From: an uncultured Eubacteriales bacterium
GTDB taxonomy: Bacteria > Bacillota > Clostridia > Christensenellales > UBA1242
Reading direction: 5' to 3'
Length of the DNA stretch: 39,241 bases
Assembly (NCBI GenBank): GCA_900557645.1
Contig: USSZ01000006.1
Span: 1-39,241, forward strand
Shown: positions 33,598-39,241 of the stretch, piece after piece
Position numbering within the stretch: the first letter of the stretch is position 1
Layout: each line of letters starts with the position of its first letter
Translations under genes and position numbers: made by a program
Notes under the pieces: generated by a model
The model's input: only the letters and a program-made list of their open reading frames with translations
Database searches by the model: none
What the model was told of the DNA's origin: nothing

Positions 33598-34260
33598 TTA
33601 GTATTTTAAATTTTCTATCGCTTGTTTTTTATTATGAGATTTATAAACAAAACTTCCACTGACAAGCATATCTGCACCTGCAGATATTATATCTTTGGCG
33701 TTATTTGAATTTACGCCACCATCAACTTCAATCTTAAAATTATAATTATTATTTTCACGAATACGATTAAGTTCTTTTATTTTATCTAGTGCTTCTGGCA
33801 TAAATTTTTGTCCACTAGCACCTGGTTCAACACTCATAACTAATATAACATCAAAATCATGAATATAAACTTTTATATCACTAACAGAGGTCTCTGGTTT
33901 AATAGAGAGACCTGCTAAAGCATGACCATCTTTTATTTTCTTTAACGCAAGCATCAAATCATTTTTATTTTTAAATGCTTCATAATGAACTGTAATAATA
34001 TTAGCACCAGCCTTTATATAATCATCAATTATTCTCAAAGGCTCATCACACATGAGATGAACATCAAGCATTATTAAACTATTTTGATTAATATTTTGGA
34101 CAAGTTGTGCATCATAAGTTTTTTTAGGGACGAATTTACCATCCATAATGTCGCAATGCAAAAAGTCTGCATTACCTTGCATTTCTTTCGCATATTCACA
34201 AATCAACTGATATTCTTCAATAGGATCAGTAGAAACTGAAATATAAACCTGTTTTTTCAT
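33598..34260 (-). CDS. rpe: Ribulose-phosphate 3-epimerase
   Basis: 220-aa TIM-barrel of the pentose phosphate pathway. Metal ligands and catalytic residues are in place: FLHCDIMDGKFVP (33-45), DVHLMCDEP, MSVEPGASGQKFMP and IEVDGGVNS. The N-terminal strand reads VYISVSTDPIEEY, unlike the usual S-I-L-S-A-D-F, so it is a divergent member. Follows rsgA as in most Bacillota. Confidence 0.92.
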   Translation of the reverse strand: MKKQVYISVSTDPIEEYQLICEYAKEMQGNADFLHCDIMDGKFVPKKTYDAQLVQNINQNSLIMLDVHLMCDEPLRIIDDYIKAGANIITVHYEAFKNKNDLMLALKKIKDGHALAGLSIKPETSVSDIKVYIHDFDVILVMSVEPGASGQKFMPEALDKIKELNRIRENNNYNFKIEVDGGVNSNNAKDIISAGADMLVSGSFVYKSHNKKQAIENLKY

Positions 34261-34327
34261 TTTTACTCCCTTTTAATTTTATCATAAACTTACCATAAAA
34301 TAAAGATATCTAGATAAAAAATAAAAT

Positions 34328-35149
34328 TTATTTTTTTAACTCTTCTAAAATTTTTAAATAATTTGAATATCTTCTTTTTGATATTTGACCACTTTTTACT
34401 AAACTTATAACTCCACACTCTCCAAATTCATGAAGGCAAGAACGATATTTACATAATGCTCTTCCCTCTAGAAAATCAGGATAATATGAAGATAATTCCC
34501 TTTCATTAATATTGCTTACCATACTTAAATCAAGCATTGAAAAGCCTGCAGTATCTGCAATGTAACCTTTTTTAAATTTATATAAACTAACAATCCTCGT
34601 AGTTTGTTTACCTCTTTCAATTTTTTTTGACAAATTTCCAACATCAGCCTGCTTGCTTTTAAAAAGTGAATTTATTAATGAAGACTTTCCTACAGCACTT
34701 TGTCCAGCAAAAGCACATATACCTTCAATTTCATTTTCTAACGAAGATAATTCATTATTTTTTGCACTTGCACATAAAATCTTATAACATTTATAATCTT
34801 CTTTAACGGATTTGATAAAATCTTCATTTACGATGTCGACTTTATTAATTACAATAATGGGTTCTATTTCATTAAGATGACAATAAATTATTATTTTATC
34901 TATTAGAATAAAATCTGGTTTTGGTATTGATGAAATTACAATAAACATTTTATCTAAATTAGCGATTGGGGGTCTGATTAATATATTCTTTCTTTCATAA
35001 ACTTTTGTAATAGCATCATCAAATTCAACAATATCACCAACAAAAATACCACTTGCTCTAGTTTTGCCACTTGGCATAAGATTTACAAGTTTTTCATCAT
35101 GTTCTATTGTAAAAAGATTTGCATTTTTTTTAATTACAAGACCTTTCAT
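34328..35149 (-). CDS. rsgA: Ribosome small-subunit GTPase RsgA
   Basis: 273 aa from the ATG after GAGGAG. OB-fold (about 1-60), circularly permuted GTPase with G4 NKVD (about 108-111), G1 GQSAVGKSS (about 156-164) and G3 DTAGF, then the zinc domain C-K-Y-R-S-C-L-H-E-F-G-E-C. It assists late 30S maturation. Between rlmN and rpe. Confidence 0.96.
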   Translation of the reverse strand: MKGLVIKKNANLFTIEHDEKLVNLMPSGKTRASGIFVGDIVEFDDAITKVYERKNILIRPPIANLDKMFIVISSIPKPDFILIDKIIIYCHLNEIEPIIVINKVDIVNEDFIKSVKEDYKCYKILCASAKNNELSSLENEIEGICAFAGQSAVGKSSLINSLFKSKQADVGNLSKKIERGKQTTRIVSLYKFKKGYIADTAGFSMLDLSMVSNINERELSSYYPDFLEGRALCKYRSCLHEFGECGVISLVKSGQISKRRYSNYLKILEELKK

Positions 35150-35241
35150 ATTTCTCCTCAAAACATATTTATTTTGAAATTTCATTTATACCTAAATTGT
35201 AAAACATTTGTTAATTTTATAAATGAAAATATAAAACAAAT

Positions 35242-36270
35242 TTAATTTGTTTGTTTTAAAATTTTATTTCTAAGTTGTCCACATGCACCACCAATATCTT
35301 CTCCCATTGTTCTACGGACTGTCGCAGAAATATTTTTTGCCTTTAGTTTTTCAACAAATTGATAAGCAAATAACCTTGAAGACCCCTCAAGAGAACGTTC
35401 TTTTACTTTATTTAATGGAATAACATTAACATGACATAAAAATCCCTTTAATAATTTAGAAAGGTTTTCAATATCTTCGTCCCTATCGTTGACTCCTTTG
35501 ATAAGGGTATATTCAAAATAAATTTTTCTGCCAGTCTTAAAATAATAATCTTTACAAGCGTTTAAAATTTCTTCAATTTTATACTTATTTGCAATAGGCA
35601 TGATTTCTGCACGTCTTTCATCTGTCGTTGCGTGTAAAGATATAGTCAAGGTTATATTCAAATTTTCATTTGCAAGTTTATATATTTTATCAACCAGTCC
35701 ACATGTTGATAGCGAAATATTTCTTTCACTAATATTCAGCCCTTTTGCAGACGTAATAAGTGAAATAAACTTTAAAACATTGTCATAATTATCAAGAGGC
35801 TCTCCACTTCCCATCAAAACAATATTGGTAATTTTTCTCTCCTTACGACTTCCTCCAAGTTCTCGATTAATTAAAAGTGCTTGTCCTAAAATCTCACCTG
35901 CACTTAAATTCCTTGCAAGTCCATTTAAGGTTGAAGCACAAAACTTACACCCCATTCTACAACCAACTTGCGTTGACAAACAAACAGTAAAACCATATTT
36001 ATATTTCATTAAAACACATTCAACAATATTGCCATCAAAAAATTCAATTAAAAATTTTTGAGTTCCATCTTTGCTGGTAAATTTTTGAGCAATCTTATAT
36101 TTAGGATATTGATCTTCTATTATATCTTTTAACGCTTTGGGAAGATTGGAAACTTCTTCAAGTGTCTTGCCACTATAAATTGCATCAAAAATTTGTTCAC
36201 CTCTAAAAGCAGGTAAACCTATTTTTTTTGCAAATAAGACCATTTCATCAAAACTAAAATCACTTAACAT
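35242..36270 (-). CDS. rlmN: 23S rRNA (A2503-C2)/tRNA (A37-C2) methyltransferase RlmN
   Basis: 342-aa radical SAM enzyme. The iron-sulfur motif CRMGCKFC gives C104, C108 and C111; GSGEPLDNYDNV binds SAM; the C-terminal segment TVRRTMGEDIGGACGQL holds the second catalytic cysteine. Start overlaps the fmt stop by one base (TAATG), so the two are translationally coupled. Confidence 0.96.
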   Translation of the reverse strand: MLSDFSFDEMVLFAKKIGLPAFRGEQIFDAIYSGKTLEEVSNLPKALKDIIEDQYPKYKIAQKFTSKDGTQKFLIEFFDGNIVECVLMKYKYGFTVCLSTQVGCRMGCKFCASTLNGLARNLSAGEILGQALLINRELGGSRKERKITNIVLMGSGEPLDNYDNVLKFISLITSAKGLNISERNISLSTCGLVDKIYKLANENLNITLTISLHATTDERRAEIMPIANKYKIEEILNACKDYYFKTGRKIYFEYTLIKGVNDRDEDIENLSKLLKGFLCHVNVIPLNKVKERSLEGSSRLFAYQFVEKLKAKNISATVRRTMGEDIGGACGQLRNKILKQTN

Positions 36271-37181
36271 TATAAAACCTTTTTCCCTAAAATATCATTG
36301 TGTCCATTAATATAATCTCTTCCACTCACCATCTTTCCAGAAGGTGCTTGACAAGACAATATTTCAACTGCCCCATCTTTTGTTCCAACAATAAAAGATT
36401 TTTTGTAATTCAAGATTTCACATTCTTTCGCATTTGCAAAATTTAAAGCCTTGCTGACTTTGCCAACTTTTATAATCTTATCTTCAAGATAGATAAAACA
36501 ACCAATTTCTTCACTTAATGCCCTAACTTTGTTAATAATATCTTCAGTCGAGCAAGAAAAATCTAGTTTACCATCTTCTTTTGAAAGTTTGGTAACAAAT
36601 GTTGCTTTATCATGATTTTGTGGAGTAAATCTAATCGTATTGTTTTCTATTTGTTTGACAACTTCACAAACCATATCACCACCAAGACTTGCTAGTTTTT
36701 TCTCAAGTTCTAAATAATACTCTCCATTTGTTTCAAAATCTTTTTGCAAAATTATATCGCCACTATCCACTTCTTTTGCCACTTTCATAATGGTTACACC
36801 AGTAATTTTATCTCCATTTAAAATTGATGACTGAATAGGGGTCGCCCCTCTATATTTAGGAAGAAGAGATGGGTGAACATTGATGGTCAATCTTAAATCT
36901 AAAAAAGTTTGTGGTAAAATTTGACCAAATGAAGCAACCACTGCCAAATCATAATCAATTTTTGAAATCTCATCAATATGATTTTTAATCTTGTCAAATG
37001 TATAAACCTTGATACCTTTATCAAATGCAAAAGTTTTAACTTCGGTTGGCTTTAATTTATGACCTCTCCCAGAAGGCTTGTCTGGTTGAGTAATAACACC
37101 AACAACATTTAACTTTTCTTCCAACATTCTCTCTAAAACTATTTTAGAAAAACTCGAACTTCCTAAAAATAAAATTTTCAT
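36270..37181 (-). CDS. fmt: Methionyl-tRNA formyltransferase
   Basis: 303 aa from the ATG after GAGGAG. N-domain with LFLGSSSFSKIVL, the catalytic block NVHPSLLPKYRGATPIQ (N, H and later D of EVDSGDI) and an OB-like C-domain (about 200-303). Formylates initiator tRNA. First gene of fmt-rlmN-rsgA-rpe; a def or priA gene is not next to it. Confidence 0.96.
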   Translation of the reverse strand: MKILFLGSSSFSKIVLERMLEEKLNVVGVITQPDKPSGRGHKLKPTEVKTFAFDKGIKVYTFDKIKNHIDEISKIDYDLAVVASFGQILPQTFLDLRLTINVHPSLLPKYRGATPIQSSILNGDKITGVTIMKVAKEVDSGDIILQKDFETNGEYYLELEKKLASLGGDMVCEVVKQIENNTIRFTPQNHDKATFVTKLSKEDGKLDFSCSTEDIINKVRALSEEIGCFIYLEDKIIKVGKVSKALNFANAKECEILNYKKSFIVGTKDGAVEILSCQAPSGKMVSGRDYINGHNDILGKKVL

Positions 37182-37216
37182 AATACTCCTCAAATAAGAA
37201 AAAATTAAATAAAATA

Positions 37217-37906
37217 ATGGATAAATATAATTTAACTAGTTATGAAAAAAATGAGCTTTTTGGTATTATAAATAAAATATTTAGTCATAAAGAATTTCAA
37301 AATAGAATGACTTGTAAATTTATGCATCATGGAAAAATTACTTTAGGATATCACATACTACAAGTAACTGTAGTAACGTATTCATTATGTAAAATGAATC
37401 AAGAAAAAGTAAATCTTCAATTAGCACTATATATAGCAATGATGCATGATTTATATTCCAAACCATGGCAAAACAATATAAAAGAAAAAGCCAAAAAAAT
37501 ATCAAATAAACATGGATTTAGACATCCATTAGAAAGCGTAATCAATTCATTAATATGGTACAAAGAAATATTTGATAATTTTCAATACAGTTATGATTTA
37601 ATAGATGGAATCATTCACCATATGTATCCATTCCCAGTAAGAATATTTCAAAATTATAACGAAAATGTATTAGAACTTAAAAACTTTGAGATGATAAAAA
37701 ATATAGATAAAAAATATATAGATTATATAATTGAAACTACAAACATAAATAAAATAGGAAATTTTTCTTATTCAAAACCTAAAACAAAAGAAGGTAAAAT
37801 AGTATTAAAAGCAGATAAAATGGTATCAATAGGAAATTTTGATAGCATAAATGATCTTAAAGCATGTATTACAGGAAAAAATAAAAACATTAAATACAAA
37901 AAGTAA
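37217..37906 (+). CDS. HD-domain phosphohydrolase-like protein
   Basis: 229 aa. HD metal residues: H46 (LGYHILQV), H77-D78 (MMHDLYSKPW), H99/H103 (NKHGFRHPLES) and H134-H135 (GIIHHMYPFP), so the active site looks complete. Likely a nucleotide or phosphate-ester hydrolase, substrate unknown. It begins only 35 nt from the divergent fmt start, with no Shine-Dalgarno and no room for a promoter clear of fmt. Codons are strongly A-ending (ATA, GTA, TTA, GGA), unlike genes to the left. Confidence 0.75.
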   Translation: MDKYNLTSYEKNELFGIINKIFSHKEFQNRMTCKFMHHGKITLGYHILQVTVVTYSLCKMNQEKVNLQLALYIAMMHDLYSKPWQNNIKEKAKKISNKHGFRHPLESVINSLIWYKEIFDNFQYSYDLIDGIIHHMYPFPVRIFQNYNENVLELKNFEMIKNIDKKYIDYIIETTNINKIGNFSYSKPKTKEGKIVLKADKMVSIGNFDSINDLKACITGKNKNIKYKK

Positions 37907-37978
37907 TTCTGTTAAACGTATTTACTAAACTCTATTCTAAAATACAAAAAAATAACATATATATATTTTGTAGAAGTA

Positions 37979-38007
37979 TTGCACAAGAACAATTTTAATG
38001 TTAAAAT
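37979..38007 (+). promoter_or_regulatory. Sigma-A promoter of the DUF4282-like gene
   Basis: TTGCAC (37979-37984), 17 bp, TAAAAT (38002-38007), then AAAGGAG before the ATG. Confidence 0.6.
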
Positions 38008-38032
38008 TTATTATGAAAAGGAGTGAAGAATA

Positions 38033-38455
38033 ATGACATATGATTACGATTTATACACGCCAACAAATACTGCTGGAATTGGTGTATGGGGAGTAATAGC
38101 TGCTACATTGGCTATAGTAGGAGGATTAGTAGTATATTTTGTATTTCTAAATAAGAGTAATGAAGACAAATACAAAGGATTTGTAGGATATCTATATGAG
38201 TTTCTATCATTTAAAAAAATGTGGTTAGAATCTATATTGAAAGTAACTTATTTAATTCTTGCGATTTATATTACATTACAATCTTTTGGGTTAATTGGAA
38301 CTAGTTTCTTATTATTTATTCTTATGTTAGTATTAGGAAACATAATATTAAGAATAGTATATGAAATGTCTTTAATATTACTAACAATATGCAAAAATAC
38401 TACAGAAATTAATTCTAAATTAGGTAAAACTAAAGTTACAAAAAAAGAAGAATAA
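38033..38455 (+). CDS. DUF4282-like small membrane protein
   Basis: 140 aa with three hydrophobic segments (about 17-38, 66-85, 89-112). The pattern F-L-S-F-K-K-M-W ... L-K-V-T-Y-L-I-L-A ... N-I-I-L-R-I-V-Y-E resembles DUF4282, a family with unknown function (R-x-x-x-E before a helix). Assignment is from pattern only. Own promoter and terminator. Confidence 0.5.
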   Translation: MTYDYDLYTPTNTAGIGVWGVIAATLAIVGGLVVYFVFLNKSNEDKYKGFVGYLYEFLSFKKMWLESILKVTYLILAIYITLQSFGLIGTSFLLFILMLVLGNIILRIVYEMSLILLTICKNTTEINSKLGKTKVTKKEE

Positions 38456-38463
38456 TAAAATAA

Positions 38464-38495
38464 AAAATGTATTTGCTAACTAGTAAATACATTTT
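38464..38495 (+). terminator. Terminator after the DUF4282-like gene
   Basis: AAAATGTATTT / AAATACATTTT, perfect 11-bp stem with 10-nt loop, then TTTA. Confidence 0.65.
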
Positions 38496-38517
38496 ATTTA
38501 ATTATATAAGGAGAAAT

Positions 38518-39045
38518 ATGAGAATTAAAATAGTACAAGTGGGAGAATTAGAGGAAAATTGTTATATTGTAGAAAAAAATAATAAGTGTTTAATAATTGA
38601 TCCAGGAAGCGAATTTAATAAGATAAAAGAAAATATTGACAAAGAGGTAATAGGAATATTAATTACTCATTCACATTATGATCATGTAGGAGCATTAAAA
38701 GAAGCAAAAAATTACTACAATATAAAGGTATATGAATATAAAAATTTAAAAGAAGGAAAAATTACAATAGGTCCTTTTGATATAGAAGTAATATATACAA
38801 AAGGCCACACAAATGATTCAGTTACATATTATTTTAAAGAAGAAAAAATAATGTTTACAGGAGATTTTATATTTAAAAATAGTATTGGAAGAACTGATTT
38901 AGGTGGAAATACAAAAGATATGATAGAAAGTATTAATAAAATTAAACATTATGACGATTCTATAATAATATATCCAGGGCATGGTGAATATACCACTTTA
39001 TCAAGTGAAAAAGAAAATAATGAGTTCTTTAACACTTTACATTAG
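38518..39045 (+). CDS. Metallo-beta-lactamase fold hydrolase (glyoxalase II-like)
   Basis: 175 aa from the ATG after AAGGAG; the longer frame upstream runs through the terminator. Metal motif THSHYDHVGA gives H51, H53, D55, H56; then GHTND, F-T-G-D-F-I-F and SIGRTDLGG, and C-terminal GHG. The spacing and SIGRTDL are typical for YcbL/glyoxalase II-like thioesterases of this fold. Substrate unknown. Confidence 0.85.
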   Translation: MRIKIVQVGELEENCYIVEKNNKCLIIDPGSEFNKIKENIDKEVIGILITHSHYDHVGALKEAKNYYNIKVYEYKNLKEGKITIGPFDIEVIYTKGHTNDSVTYYFKEEKIMFTGDFIFKNSIGRTDLGGNTKDMIESINKIKHYDDSIIIYPGHGEYTTLSSEKENNEFFNTLH

Positions 39046-39081
39046 AAATATGCATTGTATTTTATATATTTTTAATGCATA

Positions 39082-39090
39082 TGATATAAT
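39082..39090 (+). promoter_or_regulatory. Extended -10 promoter of the CofE-like gene
   Basis: TGATATAAT is a perfect extended -10 (TGnTATAAT), followed by AGGAGG and the ATG at a suitable distance. An ATATGCATT / AATGCATAT inverted repeat lies just upstream. Confidence 0.55.
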
Positions 39091-39107
39091 TTAACTAGGA
39101 GGTTAAC

Positions 39108-39241
39108 ATGAAAAAAATAGGAACAGTAGTTAGAGGCATAAGAACAGGAGTAATAAAAGAAGGAGATAATTTAGCAGAAATAGTAACAAGATCACTAATT
39201 GATGCTAGTAAAGAAGAAAAATTTGAGTTTAAAGATAGAGA
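39108..39241 (+). CDS. CofE-like (F420-0:gamma-glutamyl ligase family) protein, 5' part
   Basis: 44 codons before the window ends. MKKIGTVVRGIRTGVIKEGD and the later E-F-K-D-R are the start of the coenzyme F420-0:L-glutamate ligase-like family as found in Bacillota, where F420 itself is normally absent and the true substrate is unclear. Strong AGGAGG site. Only the N-terminus is visible. Confidence 0.65.
   Translation, partial: MKKIGTVVRGIRTGVIKEGDNLAEIVTRSLIDASKEEKFEFKDR

Noticed and set aside
39046..39080. ATATGCATT / AATGCATAT as a terminator
   Set aside because: The loop is long and no T tract follows; it overlaps the promoter of the next gene, so an operator is at least as likely.

Overview
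The window comes from a low-GC, endospore-forming member of the Bacillota, most likely an uncultured member of class Clostridia. Evidence: strongly AT-rich DNA, the division-gene order running into spoIIGA-sigE-sigG-ylmC, and many sporulation genes (sigE, sigG, spoIIGA, spoIIR, spoVG, sleB-ypeB, a SipL-like SPOCS/LysM protein and a SpoVM-like microprotein missed by length-filtered gene calling). MurE carries the DNPR motif of meso-diaminopimelate-adding enzymes, so the wall is probably DAP-type. Most genes lie on the minus strand. UGA is a normal stop here (mraY, ddl and the hydrolase end with it). No rRNA, tRNA, CRISPR array or complete insertion sequence was seen.

Layout. 1-0.7 kb: 5' end of a membrane-anchored surface protein behind a promoter with a G9 tract in its spacer. 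0.98-1.09 kb: SpoVM-like 33-aa protein. 1.2-4.1 kb: feoA-feoB iron uptake, divergent nrdR. 4.2-6.1 kb: transglutaminase-like protein with a perfect sigma-A promoter. 6.2-9.2 kb: spoIIGA-sigE, sigG, ylmC. 9.3-10.7 kb: lipoprotein with a glycosidase-like fold and two overlapping small genes. 10.7-26.8 kb: cell division and wall precursor cluster (ftsZ, ftsA, ftsQ, murA, ftsW, murD, mraY, murE, ddl, murF, alpha/beta hydrolase), interrupted by a divergent nrnA-like gene and by an HNH-like gene plus a broken ORF with a second poly-G promoter, at the place where murG is usually found. 26.9-33.6 kb: spoVG, a DUF6273-like protein, ypeB-sleB, spoIIR, sipL-like, veg, SHOCT membrane protein. 33.6-37.2 kb: fmt-rlmN-rsgA-rpe, a contracted form of the usual cluster (rsmB, prpC and prkC are missing). 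37.2-39.2 kb: plus-strand HD protein, DUF4282-like membrane protein, metallo-beta-lactamase fold hydrolase and the start of a CofE-like ligase, with visibly different codon choice.

How the genes work together. MurA, MurE, Ddl, MurF, MurD and MraY make lipid I precursor, FtsW polymerises it at the septum, and FtsZ, FtsA and FtsQ organise the divisome. In sporulation SpoIIR (forespore) signals SpoIIGA (mother cell) to cleave pro-SigE; SigG follows in the forespore. The SpoVM-like and SipL-like proteins would act with SpoIVA at the coat base, and SleB/YpeB open the cortex at germination.

Most interesting: (1) two unrelated loci share one promoter design, a GACGTCAT box exactly 8 nt upstream of a -35 hexamer, with a G9 homopolymer filling the -35/-10 spacer, which looks like a family of phase-variable promoters; (2) a cloverleaf-like DNA/RNA element of about 85 nt (an 11-bp outer stem enclosing three perfect hairpins) between murA and ftsQ; (3) the SpoVM-like microprotein.
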